Assembly: GCF_004765815.2 (NCBI RefSeq)
Contig: NZ_ML974127.1
Coordinates: 846,927-910,926 of the forward strand
Reading direction: 5' to 3'
Length of the DNA: 64,000 nucleotides
From: Halorussus salinus
GTDB taxonomy: Archaea > Halobacteriota > Halobacteria > Halobacteriales > Haladaptataceae
A program made the position numbers and the translations under genes. The notes below the pieces were generated by a model, which was given only the letters and a program-made list of their open reading frames with translations, had not been told where the DNA came from and made no database searches. Below are positions 9,355-17,270 of this stretch, in pieces (the stretch's first letter is position 1; every line of letters starts with the position of its first letter).

Positions 9355-9463
9355 TCACCGCGACCGCACAGCACCGGACCGCCCCGCACCGCGCCCCGAA
9401 CCTCCCCACGTGCGTCCCCGCTCGCGCAGAACTGCGAGCGCGAGCGGGGACGCGGCGTCTCAC
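9355..9463 (-). repeat. Intergenic modular GC-rich element, copy C (reverse)
   Basis: It lies in the 339-bp convergent gap 9272-9610. On the minus strand there is a hairpin at 9414-9451 (GTCCCCGCTCG...CGAGCGGGGAC with CGCAG-TT-CTGCG at the tip), then ACGTGGGGAGG, GCGCGGTGCGG and GTGCTGTGCGGTCGCGGTG. It is a subtype shared with copy E at 23.8 kb: both have CAGTTCTG at the tip and GGACGCACG-GGGGAGGTTCG. The same gap holds a separate 27-bp direct tandem duplication at 9535-9588. No gene is visible in the gap. Confidence 0.8.
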
Positions 9464-9534
9464 CGAGCGTGGCGAGGTGAGGCTCGGAAGACGCGGTTTG
9501 TCTTCCGGCGCATCCCGTGGTCTGTGGCGGCAGA

Positions 9535-9588
9535 GCGGTCCCGTGGACTGGTCGGTCGAGCGCGGTCCCGTAGACCGGTCGGTCGAGC
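9535..9588. repeat. 27-bp tandem duplication at convergent gene end
   Basis: Two adjacent copies beginning GCGGTCCCGT at 9535 and 9562 and ending GGTCGGTCGA differ at only a few positions. They lie just before the 3' end of the TadC-like gene and next to element copy C. I see no coding role. Confidence 0.75.
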
Positions 9589-9610
9589 ACCACCTGTCGT
9601 TCGCCCGAAC

Positions 9611-11392
9611 TCACGCCGCGAACCCCGCGCCGACGAAGCCGACGAGGAGCGACCCGACCGCACACAGGAGCGCCAGTCCGACCCGGTAGCCCACGAGACC
9701 GCGGTCGAAGCCCCGCTCCAGTCCGGTCGCCAGCGCGGTCAGCACGGCCGCCATCAGCAGGACGTAGGTCGAGACGGCGACGCCGAGCGCCGCGGTCGGG
9801 AGTGGCTCGCCGAGCGTTCCCGTTCCCGCTCCCGCGGCCATCCCGTCGGCGAGCGCGATTGTAGCCCCGCCGACCAGCGGGCCGAAGATTGCGGCAGTGT
9901 TCCGGAGCGTCCCGGTCACGCTGGCGAGTTCCCGGCGGGCCTCGCGCTCGACGCGCTGGAGGTCCTCGACGTGGTCTGCCATCGCCACGATTGCCCGCCC
10001 GGCGGGTCGGCCCTCCCGCGCCGCGATGGCTAATAGGGAGGCGACGCTCCGGGATTGGGAACTCGGCACGTCGGCGAGCGCGCCGTACTCGCCGAGGAAC
10101 GCCTCGCGGACGCCGACACGGAGTCGTCGCTGAATCCCTGCGGCGTCGGCCAGCATCTCGCCGGTCCGACCGGCGACCTCCGGCGCGGCCTCGGCGATTG
10201 CGGTCTCGACGGCCGCGCCGTCTCGGACCCGCCTGCCGACCAGATAGAGCGCGTCGGTCAGGTTCGCCTCCGCGGCGCGGGCGTCAGCCCGGACCTCCTC
10301 GACCGGCCGGAACCACCAGACCAGCGCGGTCCCCAGTCCCGTGCCCCCCATCGCGGGCCAGCGCGTCCAACCGGGAAGCGGCGTGAGGGTGACGAGCGCG
10401 AGGAGTCCCGCGCCGACCGCGACTCCCGCGCCGACCGCGGGCCAGCGCCGGTCGGGCACGTCGGGGTGGTCCCGCGACACGTCGGGCGGCGGGAACGCGG
10501 CCGGTCGCCGGACCGCGAGCCACCCACCGGCCGCGACCAGCGCGGCGGGCAACAGGAGGTCGTAGACGACCACCAAGACGGGAATCGAGAGCGGGACCCC
10601 GGCCACGCGCGCCGCGGGCAGGACCGCGACCAGCGCGAGCGGGAGGAGAACGCCGAACGCGTACAGCGCGGTGGTCGGTCCCCGGACCTCCTCGGCGAAG
10701 GCGGCCATCCGGTCGTGAGTCCCGTCGAGAATCGCGGTCATCGCGCGGTCCAGCGCGGTCTCTCGCTCTCCGGCGGGCGCGTCCGCGGCCGACTCCACGA
10801 GGAGGACCGCCCGCCGGAGCGGCGGGTTCCAGTCGGCCCACGCCGCGCCGAACGCCGCGAGTCCGGAGCGTGGCGTCCCCTCGGCCCGCCGAACGTGGTC
10901 CGCGAGCGCCGCGGCGAGTCGGCCCTCCCCGCGGGCGGCGAACTCGGCCGCGCGCTCGCTCGCGGGTTCGACGCGGGTTCGCAGGACTGCCCGCGCGACG
11001 AGCGCGGGGGCGGTCCCGAGCGCGGCGGTTCGGCTGGCGGTCGCCAACGCGACGGGACCGCGACGGGAGAGAGAGACGACGCCGAGCGCGAGTGCGAGTG
11101 TGAGTGCGAGTGCGAGCGCCACGACCGAACTCCCGAGCGTACTCGAACCGAGCGGCGCGAATGCGGCGAGTGCGGCGACGACCGTCCCGACCAGCGCGAC
11201 GAGCGCGGCGGCACCGTTACCCGCCCGGCGGACCGTCTCGGCGTCAACTCCGGCGTCGAGGTAGGCCAGCGCGCGCGGGAGGTCGGCGGTCTCGTCGTCG
11301 CCGTCGGTGCCGGTCCCGCCGACTTCGACCGGCCACGGCCAGCACCGCGCGAGGAGTTCTAGCGAGTCGGCGATGCGCTCGGCGCGGGTCAC
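9611..11392 (-). CDS. TadC-like / type II secretion F-domain membrane platform protein
   Basis: About 593 residues. After a hydrophilic N-terminus (ERIADSLELLARCWPWPVEV) there are several groups of membrane helices, e.g. GNGAAALVALVGTVVAALAAFAPLG, SIPVLVVVYDLLLPAALVAAGGWLAV, AVGAGVAVGAGLLALVTLTPL and the C-terminal ALLCAVGSLLVGFVGAGFAA, around two cytoplasmic helical F-type domains. This is the inner-membrane platform that couples the ATPase to pilin extrusion. The start is the GTG at 11392: its GTGA overlaps the ATPase stop codon. A much longer frame upstream is antisense-free but merely shadows the ATPase gene. It is the last gene of the upstream half of the locus. Confidence 0.85.
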   Translation of the reverse strand: MTRAERIADSLELLARCWPWPVEVGGTGTDGDDETADLPRALAYLDAGVDAETVRRAGNGAAALVALVGTVVAALAAFAPLGSSTLGSSVVALALALTLALALGVVSLSRRGPVALATASRTAALGTAPALVARAVLRTRVEPASERAAEFAARGEGRLAAALADHVRRAEGTPRSGLAAFGAAWADWNPPLRRAVLLVESAADAPAGERETALDRAMTAILDGTHDRMAAFAEEVRGPTTALYAFGVLLPLALVAVLPAARVAGVPLSIPVLVVVYDLLLPAALVAAGGWLAVRRPAAFPPPDVSRDHPDVPDRRWPAVGAGVAVGAGLLALVTLTPLPGWTRWPAMGGTGLGTALVWWFRPVEEVRADARAAEANLTDALYLVGRRVRDGAAVETAIAEAAPEVAGRTGEMLADAAGIQRRLRVGVREAFLGEYGALADVPSSQSRSVASLLAIAAREGRPAGRAIVAMADHVEDLQRVEREARRELASVTGTLRNTAAIFGPLVGGATIALADGMAAGAGTGTLGEPLPTAALGVAVSTYVLLMAAVLTALATGLERGFDRGLVGYRVGLALLCAVGSLLVGFVGAGFAA

Positions 11393-13371
11393 GACGCCCT
11401 CCGGTCGGCGTAGGCCGAGACGACTTCCGCCGGGGCGGTCCGATCGCGGCGCGCGAGGTCCGCGAGCAGGGACTCGCGGTCGGCGAGTGCGTCGCGCGCG
11501 TCGGCGTACGATTCGTCGGGTGCCGCGAGCGCGGCGACCAGCGCGCTGTTGCCCCGGTCGATGCGGCCGGTCGGGGCGAGTCGGTCCGAGTCGATAGCGT
11601 AGAGGGCGTCGAATCGGTCGCCGTCGTCGCCGCCGACCTCCTCGATTGCTTTCACGCGGCGGCGCTTGCCTCCCGGCGTCGAGACGGCTTCGAGCGTCAC
11701 CACGAGGTCGGTCGTGGCGAACGACGAGGCCGGAACGTCGAGGTCCGAGACGACCCGCTCGCGGACGCCCGCGCCGCCGTCGCCGTGGATGGTGCCCAGC
11801 ACGGCGTCGCCGTTCGCGCCGACGCGCATGGCCTCGTAGAGGACGGCGGCCTCCTCGCCCCGGACCTCGCCGACGACGAGCGCGCCCTCGCCGAGGCGGA
11901 GCGCGGTTCGGAGGGCTTCCGGGGGCGCGAGTCCCGGTCCGTCGTCGGTGTCGGTGCGGAGGGGTTGGATATCGCGGCCGCCGCGCTGGAGCGCCGCCAC
12001 GGGGAGTTCGGGCGTGTCCTCGATGACGACAGTTCTGGTGGACGCGGGGAGTTCCCAGCAGAGCGCGCCCAGCAGGGTCGTCTTGCCCGCGCCGCGGGGT
12101 CCGGCGACGAGTCCGGCCGCGGCGCGCTCGGCCGAGAGCGAGAGGAGGGCCGCGGCGTCGGCCGGGAGCGTGTCGTTGGCCACGAGCGCCGGGAGGGTCC
12201 ACGGCGTCGCGTCGTGAGCGCGGAAGGCGAACCCCGGCCCGTCGCTCACGGGGTCGGTGACGCCAGCGACGCGGACCGTGCCGCGGTCGGGGGCGGTCGC
12301 GTCCCCGCCGACCGCGGCGCTCCCGTCGAGGTCCGCAGTCGCGTCCAGCGTCGGCGCGGCCCGCGAGAACGCCCGACCGCTCTCGCGGCGGAACCGGGAG
12401 GCGAGTGTTCGTGCGCCCTCCTCGGTGAGTCGGACGTTGGTCCGCATGCGCTCGCCGCCGACCGTGACACGGAGCGGGTTTCGGCCGACCGGCGCGGTGG
12501 CGAACACGTCCGAGACCGCGGGGTCGGCGAAGAAGTCGGCGAGGACGCCGTAACCGCGGGTGTGCTTGGCGAGCGCGGCCGCGATGGCTTCGACCGGTTG
12601 GTCGGCGTCGGCGACTCGCCTGACCGCTCTGGCGGGTGCGCGCTCGCTGGCGGTTGCTCCGAGGCCAGACTGGGCGACTGCGCCCTCCGCGAGGAGGCCG
12701 TAGGCCTCGGCCAACGCGTCGAGCGCGCCCGCGTCGAAGCCGTGTTCGACCGGTTCGAGGTGGTAGGTCCGGAGCGCGCGCTCGTCGGCGTAGATGCGGA
12801 CCGTCGCGCCGGTGGCGAGGTCGCGGGTCTCCGCGAGGGTCGCGTCGGGCGGCGGGTCGGCGGCGACGCGCGCTTTGGCGATTGGCGGGCCGACGAAGGG
12901 ACGGAGCGCGTGAGCGTACTCGTCGCCGTGGTGGGCGTTTTCGTCGGCGTGGTGCGCGGACTCCTCGGCGCGGCGGGCGCACTCCGCGAGTCCGGTCTCG
13001 GCCGCGATGTCGCTCACGGGTCCGGCGCGGCCGAGCGCGGCCCGCGCGGCGGCCAACGGGTCGGTCTCGGTGCGCTCGGCGAGGGTCTCGTCGTAGAACG
13101 CGACGCGCTCGGCGAACCGCCCGGCCGCCACGAGGAGCCCGGCCGATTCGGCCTCGTAGGCGCGTTCGAGGCGGTCGGTCCGGGTCACGACCGACTCGGC
13201 CTCGCGGTCGGCCACGGCGTCGATGGCGGTTCGGCGGCAGGCCGGTTCGGCCGCGAGGTCGCCGCCGCCGGGGCAGTCGCTGGCGTCGAGTAAGAGGCGG
13301 GTCTCCTCGAAGCGAGGGACGCAGGCACAGTCCGGGTCCTCGTCGCGGAAGCGCGGGAGCGGGTTTCGCAT
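11389..13371 (-). CDS. Type II/IV secretion system ATPase (TadA/PilB-like)
   Basis: A 660-residue cytoplasmic motor ATPase. Walker A is GPRGAGKTT, followed by TRTVVIEDTPELPV (Asp box) and LGEGALVVGEVRGEEAAVLYEAMRVG (Walker B region); GTIHGDGGAGVRERVV holds the His box. The N-terminal third is a family-specific region with helical character. Its first 50 residues contain Cys15, Cys17, Cys33 and Cys45, a possible metal site. It powers assembly of the surface filament with the TadC-like protein, whose start codon overlaps this gene's stop. Upstream, element copy D separates it from the DUF7311-like gene. Confidence 0.88.
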   Translation of the reverse strand: MRNPLPRFRDEDPDCACVPRFEETRLLLDASDCPGGGDLAAEPACRRTAIDAVADREAESVVTRTDRLERAYEAESAGLLVAAGRFAERVAFYDETLAERTETDPLAAARAALGRAGPVSDIAAETGLAECARRAEESAHHADENAHHGDEYAHALRPFVGPPIAKARVAADPPPDATLAETRDLATGATVRIYADERALRTYHLEPVEHGFDAGALDALAEAYGLLAEGAVAQSGLGATASERAPARAVRRVADADQPVEAIAAALAKHTRGYGVLADFFADPAVSDVFATAPVGRNPLRVTVGGERMRTNVRLTEEGARTLASRFRRESGRAFSRAAPTLDATADLDGSAAVGGDATAPDRGTVRVAGVTDPVSDGPGFAFRAHDATPWTLPALVANDTLPADAAALLSLSAERAAAGLVAGPRGAGKTTLLGALCWELPASTRTVVIEDTPELPVAALQRGGRDIQPLRTDTDDGPGLAPPEALRTALRLGEGALVVGEVRGEEAAVLYEAMRVGANGDAVLGTIHGDGGAGVRERVVSDLDVPASSFATTDLVVTLEAVSTPGGKRRRVKAIEEVGGDDGDRFDALYAIDSDRLAPTGRIDRGNSALVAALAAPDESYADARDALADRESLLADLARRDRTAPAEVVSAYADRRAS

Positions 13372-13502
13372 GGGCCGGGGTCGTCCCCTCCTCGGATTTA
13401 AACTCTCGGCGTCGGACGACTCGGATTTTCGAGGCGGTGAGTCGTCGCCCGGTCGTCACTCGGTAGACTGTTGGTCACTGTTGGTACTCGGTGGACTGTT
13501 TT

Positions 13503-13728
13503 ACTCGGCGCGCGCTGGCGCGGCCTCGTGCCGCGCCATCAGCGCGCGAGGGACGCGGCCGCGATGCGGCCGCGAGGTTGGGGAGGTGAGAGGCTACTGC
13601 TGTGCAGGGCGGTTGTGGTGCTGGCGGTTGCGGTACTGGCGGTTGCGGTACTGGCGGTTGCGGTACTGGCGGTTGCGGTACTGGCGGTTGCGGTGCTGGT
13701 GGTTTGATAAGCTCAAGCCTGAAGCTAG
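13503..13728 (+). repeat. Intergenic modular GC-rich element, copy D, with expanded 15-bp repeats
   Basis: The most complete copy, inside the 454-bp gap 13372-13825. Hairpin 1 at 13509-13548: arms CGCGCGCT-GGCGCGGC and GCCGCGCC-ATC-AGCGCGCG pair perfectly apart from the ATC bulge. Hairpin 2: CGCGGCCGC-GAT-GCGGCCGCG. Then GAGGTTGGGGAGGTGAGAGGC, the repeat tract, and the 18-bp tail GCTCAAGCCTGAAGCTAG at 13711-13728. The tail is identical, on the opposite strand, in copy F at 34181-34198. The element sits between two genes of the pilus locus. I see no gene in the gap. Confidence 0.88.
13606..13705. repeat. 15-bp tandem repeat (CTGGCGGTTGCGGTA)n inside element copy D
   Basis: Five adjacent near-perfect copies of CTGGCGGTTGCGGTA run from 13621 to 13695, with degenerate copies on both sides. 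The unit is an amplified form of the GCGGTTGCGGTGC motif that occurs once or twice in the other element copies. Regularly spaced GG doublets could form a two-tier G-quadruplex on the plus strand (inference). Confidence 0.9.
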
Positions 13729-13825
13729 TTGCCCTGCTACCGGCGACCTTCGTCTCGTAGCTTCGAACTATCTTAATCTACTCTAAAGAATTACAAATAT
13801 TGCTGAGGAAATCCTATATGCATCT

Positions 13826-14311
13826 CTACTCGCGCTCGGCCGAGACGACCACCGTCAGTCGCCCGTCCACCCGACGCAACCGGAGCGTCACCGCGTACGT
13901 CTCGCCGCCGCGGAGGACCAGCGCCGCGGCGTCCGACTCGGCAACCGCGCCGTCCCGAACCACGCGCAGGTCGGTTCCGACCCGCCGGACCCGCCGCGGC
14001 CCGCCCGCGATGCTGAACGCGAGTACGTCGCGCTCCGGAGAGTCCTCGACTTTCTCACCGCTCGCTACGCCACCGATTGCGAGGAGGACTGCGGCCGCAG
14101 TCGGCGACCGAGGAGGGAGCGAGACCGTGACCGTCCGGCGCGCGCCCGGCGACTCCTCGGCGGCGAGCGCCGTCGCGGCCGCGGCCAGCCGGTCCGCGTC
14201 GCGCTCGGCGAGGAGTTCGGCCCGAGACACCCGCGCGCGGTCGATTGCGGGCGTCGCGGCCGCGACCAGCGCCACCGCGACCGCGACCGCGAGGAGCAGG
14301 CGGAGCGTCAC
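13826..14311 (-). CDS. Membrane-anchored protein of pilus locus (DUF7311-like)
   Basis: A 161-residue protein beginning VTLRLLLAVAVAVALVAAATPAIDRARVSR: an N-terminal membrane helix, then an extracytoplasmic domain with a helical stretch (RAELLAERDADRLAAAATALA) and a beta-rich part (TYAVTLRLRRVDGRLTVVVSAE). The GTG start at 14311 forms a GTGA overlap with the stop of the coiled-coil gene. It is likely a minor pilin or assembly factor; this is inferred from context only. Confidence 0.75.
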   Translation of the reverse strand: MTLRLLLAVAVAVALVAAATPAIDRARVSRAELLAERDADRLAAAATALAAEESPGARRTVTVSLPPRSPTAAAVLLAIGGVASGEKVEDSPERDVLAFSIAGGPRRVRRVGTDLRVVRDGAVAESDAAALVLRGGETYAVTLRLRRVDGRLTVVVSAERE

Positions 14312-14865
14312 AGCAGGCCCGCGAGTCGGGCACGGAGGCCGCCCGCGTCGTCGGTCTCGGTGGCGTCGGTCTCCTCGTCGGGTCGAGCGTCGGACCCGAC
14401 CCCGTCTCGCCCGCCAGCGCGCTGGCGGTCCCGGCCGCGGTCGCGGCGCGAGCGAGCGTGGTCGTCGCGTCGCGTGGCCGCCCCGTCGCGTCCCTCCTCG
14501 TCGTGCCCGTCGTGTCGCTCTCTCTCACCTCTGTCGCGTCGCTCTCTCTCACCTCCGTCGCGCCGCTCCAGACCGCCTCCGTCGAGCGTCGCTTCCAGCG
14601 ACTCGGCTTTCGCCAGCGCGGCGTCAGCCCGTCGTTCGACCGACTGATTCACCGTGCGGACGTTGCCGACGTAGCCCCGGAGGGCTTGGGTCGCGGCGTC
14701 GAGTTCGTCGAGGCGCTGTTCGGTCGCGTCGAGTCGCGCCGCGAGGCGTTCGACCTCGCGTGTCAACTCCGCGGCATCGCGGAGGTCGGTTAGGTCGCTG
14801 TCGTCGTCGGTCAGCGCGCGCTCCACGGCGCTGAGTCGCCGGTCGAGTGCGTCGGCGTCGGACAT
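14308..14865 (-). CDS. Coiled-coil protein of pilus locus (DUF7310-like)
   Basis: A 185-residue soluble protein. Residues 5-105 are a long heptad-patterned coiled coil (RLSAVERALTDDDSDLTDL through LDATEQRLDELDAATQALRGYVGNVRTVNQSVERR). The second half is low-complexity and highly charged (Arg/Asp/Glu/Gly), ending LRARLAGLL. It is the first gene of the minus-strand pilus locus; its promoter should lie in the AT-richer stretch above 14880. It may act as a cytoplasmic scaffold for the ATPase (inference). Confidence 0.75.
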   Translation of the reverse strand: MSDADALDRRLSAVERALTDDDSDLTDLRDAAELTREVERLAARLDATEQRLDELDAATQALRGYVGNVRTVNQSVERRADAALAKAESLEATLDGGGLERRDGGERERRDRGERERHDGHDEEGRDGAATRRDDHARSRRDRGRDRQRAGGRDGVGSDARPDEETDATETDDAGGLRARLAGLL

Positions 14866-14949
14866 GGGACGTGCTGGTCGCGCCTTCCGATTTAAAGGTA
14901 CGTACCGCTCGCTGTGTGAGAAAATACTTCTCTGGGGCTTAATTAATAA

Positions 14950-14961
14950 AATTTTTATATG
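14950..14961 (+). promoter_or_regulatory. TATA-like promoter element for small secreted protein gene
   Basis: An AT-rich run (TTAATTAATAAAATTTTTATATGG, core TTTTTATAT at 14952-14960) in otherwise GC-rich DNA looks like an archaeal TATA box. It lies about 70 bp before the ATG at 15031, which would give a leader of roughly 45 nt. Confidence 0.5.
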
Positions 14962-15030
14962 GGTGGTGTGTCACGACGTATCACGTGGTGTGTTTCAACG
15001 AACCCCACGCTAAACCCAAGCAATCCAAAG

Positions 15031-15303
15031 ATGAACGGAAAAACGTTCGGACTCCTCGTCGGTATCGCTGCGCTCAGCCTCGTCGCCGTCGGTTCGGCGG
15101 CTGCGCTCTCGTCAGGTAACTGTGGCATGGACGCCTGTTACGACAACGACGCACTGTCGGAATCGTCTCCGACAGCCGACTCGATAACGACGGCACCGGA
15201 GTACATCATGTGTGACGGCGTCGGTTGCTACGATGTCGATTCGATAACGACGACACCGGAGTACATCATGTGTGGCGGCGTCGGCTGCTACGACGTCGAC
15301 TGA
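15031..15303 (+). CDS. Small secreted Cys-motif protein with internal tandem duplication
   Basis: A 90-residue protein. The start at 15031 gives a normal Sec signal peptide (MNGKTFGLLVGIAALSLVAVGSAAA); a longer frame from 14959 would bury it. The mature part has three C-x4-C-Y-D motifs (Cys31/36, Cys61/66, Cys81/86). The last two sit in a 20-residue duplication (residues 51-70 and 71-90, SITT-x-PEYIMC-x-GVGCYDVD). At DNA level this is an exact-length 60-bp tandem repeat (15181-15240 and 15241-15300) with five substitutions, mostly silent. I do not recognise the family. Disulfides or metal binding outside the cell are plausible guesses. It is close to a CetZ gene. Confidence 0.7.
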   Translation: MNGKTFGLLVGIAALSLVAVGSAAALSSGNCGMDACYDNDALSESSPTADSITTAPEYIMCDGVGCYDVDSITTTPEYIMCGGVGCYDVD

Positions 15304-15470
15304 CCCTCGAATCGAGCGAACGCCGTCGGTCGATACCTTCGCGGTTTCGACGCCGACTTCGGCGTGGACCGCAAACGTTTCCGTGAGTTCCAGCAGTTCT
15401 TCGCCTTCTGTCGAGTTCCCGAGACAGTGACGCCGGAAGGTTGATTAGTCGTCAATTCGACTCACCGCGC

Positions 15471-16550
15471 ATGAAAGTCGTCCTGATTGGTGTCGGACAG
15501 GCCGGGGGGAAACTCACCCAACGACTGGCCCAGTACGACCAGAAAATGGGTTTCGGTGCGGTACAGGGAGCGCTCGCGGTCAACTCCGCGAAGACGGACC
15601 TCCGAGAGTTGGACCTCGACACGGTTCTCGTGGGACAGGACCGTGTGAAGGGCCACGGCGTCGGCGGTGACAACGAGTTGGGTGCCGAGGTCATGCAGAG
15701 CGACGCGACGGAAGTGATGGACGCCTTGGACGGCCGCATCACCGCCCAAGCCGAGGCCATCTTCGTCGTCGCGGGACTCGGCGGCGGCACGGGGTCGGGC
15801 GGCGCGCCCGTCCTCGCGCGCGAACTCAACCGCATCTACCAGATTCCGGTGTACGGACTAGGCGTCCTCCCCGGCCGCGGCGAGGGCGCGATGTATCAGG
15901 CCAACGCCGGGCGCTCGCTCAAGACGCTCGTCCGGGAAGCCGACGCGACCCTCCTCATCGACAACGACGCGTGGCACACCTCCGGCGAGAGCGTCGGCGA
16001 GGCCTTCGACAAGATAAACCAGAACATCGCCCAGCGGGTCGGCCTGCTGTTCGCCTCGGGCGAGGCGGTCGAAGGCGTCGGCGAGAGCGTCGTGGACTCA
16101 AGCGAGGTCATCAACACCCTCCGTTCGGGCGGCATCGCGACACTCGGGTTCGCCAGCGCGGAGGCCGCCGAGGAGGCCGAGGAGAACATCAACACCGTGA
16201 CCTCCATGACCCGGAAGGCCCTCCTGAGCAACCTCAGCCTCCCGAACGCCATCGAAGCCGACTCGGGGCTACTGGTCGTCGCCGGGCAACCGGACGCGAT
16301 TCCCCGCAAGGGCGTCGAGCGCGCCCGGAAGTGGCTCGAAGAGGAGACCGGCAGTCTCCAAGTCCGGGGCGGGGACTTCCCGCTCGACAGCGGCCGACTC
16401 GCCGCGCTGGTCCTGCTGGGCGGGGTCGAACGCTCCGAGCGCATCGAGGAGTTCCTCGAACGCGCCAAGGAGGCGAGCAAGCAGGCCGACGAACCCGACG
16501 AGGACGCCGCCGAGATGTTCCACAACGACGAGTTAGAGGACCTAATATAA
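15471..16550 (+). CDS. cetZ: CetZ tubulin-like cytoskeletal GTPase
   Basis: A 359-residue member of the FtsZ/tubulin superfamily. MKVVLIGVGQAGGKLTQRL is the first nucleotide-binding loop and fixes the start at 15471; VVAGLGGGTGSGGAPVLAREL is the tubulin signature with GGGTGSG; DNDAW and INQNIAQRVGLLF follow in the GTPase/activation region. The length and the N-terminal sequence fit CetZ rather than FtsZ1/FtsZ2. CetZ proteins polymerise with GTP and affect cell shape and motility in haloarchaea. It is encoded alone, with small secreted proteins on either side. Confidence 0.9.
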   Translation: MKVVLIGVGQAGGKLTQRLAQYDQKMGFGAVQGALAVNSAKTDLRELDLDTVLVGQDRVKGHGVGGDNELGAEVMQSDATEVMDALDGRITAQAEAIFVVAGLGGGTGSGGAPVLARELNRIYQIPVYGLGVLPGRGEGAMYQANAGRSLKTLVREADATLLIDNDAWHTSGESVGEAFDKINQNIAQRVGLLFASGEAVEGVGESVVDSSEVINTLRSGGIATLGFASAEAAEEAEENINTVTSMTRKALLSNLSLPNAIEADSGLLVVAGQPDAIPRKGVERARKWLEEETGSLQVRGGDFPLDSGRLAALVLLGGVERSERIEEFLERAKEASKQADEPDEDAAEMFHNDELEDLI

Positions 16551-16780
16551 GTCGCTCCGTGAACGTCCCGGTACACGGCAATTTGGCTAGGAGTTCGGAT
16601 CTCCAGTAGGATTACATCTTTGTTACGCTGTTGACGACCGATTTGCTGGTGTGGAAGAAGAGAGCTAGCGAGCATCTAACTGTCGGTTTTAGTTAGGTTT
16701 TTGACGTATTGTTAATACTCTGTCTATCTCGCCGACTAGTGTCAATAGGACAGATACAGTTTGTGCCGTAGTAGTAATCA

Positions 16781-16794
16781 AAAAATTTAATTTT
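16781..16794 (+). promoter_or_regulatory. TATA-like box for Tat-secreted small protein
   Basis: The AT-rich run AAAAAATTTAATTTT ends about 25 bp before the ATG at 16819. That spacing would place the transcription start at or next to the start codon, i.e. a leaderless mRNA, which is common in haloarchaea. Confidence 0.55.
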
Positions 16795-16818
16795 GTAGTA
16801 ATCTAACTAAAGATTGCG

Positions 16819-17184
16819 ATGCAAAACCTCCAGACGCGACGTTCGATCCTCCGAAAAGGTGCGAAAGCAACTGTAGCCGCAGTTGGTGCCGCTGGTCTCA
16901 CCGGCAACGCTGCGGCGGCCGGTGACTACGGTATCAGTATCACCCACGAGTCCGGTAGCGGAAGCGGCTATTACGAGGTCCGAGTCCCTCTCGGCGGCGA
17001 CAGTGAAGTGAATGGGAGTAGCAACATCGAGAGTGACGACACCGTGACCATCGACGACGCGAGCAACGAGGCCGTCATCACGGGAAGCGTCAGCAGTACT
17101 GATACTGGTGACTACTGGTCGACCAAGAACACCGGCGAGCCCTACGTCGAAGACTCGTCGAACTGCTCGATCACCATCGCCTAA
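16819..17184 (+). CDS. Small Tat-exported protein of unknown function
   Basis: A 121-residue protein. The N-terminus QTRRSILRKGAKATVAAVGAAGLTGNAAAA has a twin-arginine motif, a moderately hydrophobic core and an Ala-rich cleavage region, so it is predicted to be exported folded by the Tat system. The mature part, about 88 residues, is Ser/Gly/Thr/acidic and beta-patterned (YGISITHE, YYEVRVPLGG, DTVTIDDASNEAVITGSV), with a single Cys near the end. No known family is recognised. The 268 bp upstream (16551-16818) contain only its apparent promoter. Confidence 0.7.
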   Translation: MQNLQTRRSILRKGAKATVAAVGAAGLTGNAAAAGDYGISITHESGSGSGYYEVRVPLGGDSEVNGSSNIESDDTVTIDDASNEAVITGSVSSTDTGDYWSTKNTGEPYVEDSSNCSITIA

Positions 17185-17201
17185 CGAAGTAGACATCACG
17201 C

Positions 17202-17270
17202 GGGGAGAATCGGTCGCTCTCCCCACCCCGGAATCGAATCGGTACCAAGTCTCTCTCGAAGACCTTTTTT
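17202..17270 (+). terminator. Hairpin plus T-run downstream of the Tat-exported protein gene
   Basis: GGGGAGA (17202-17208) pairs with TCTCCCC (17218-17224), and a run of six T occurs at 17265-17270, 80 bp after the stop codon. Archaeal termination mainly needs the T-run, so the exact end is uncertain. Confidence 0.4.

Noticed and set aside
9611-13459. A single 1282-residue open frame spanning the TadC-like and ATPase genes
   Set aside because: Its first 690 residues are Arg/Pro/Gly-rich out-of-frame translation of the ATPase gene; only the part after the GTG at 11392 has membrane helices and family features.
13471-13707. A Val/Leu/Ala-repeat 'membrane protein' over the 15-bp repeats in element D
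   Set aside because: It is produced by translating the tandem repeat and hairpin; the same element elsewhere gives different or no frames.
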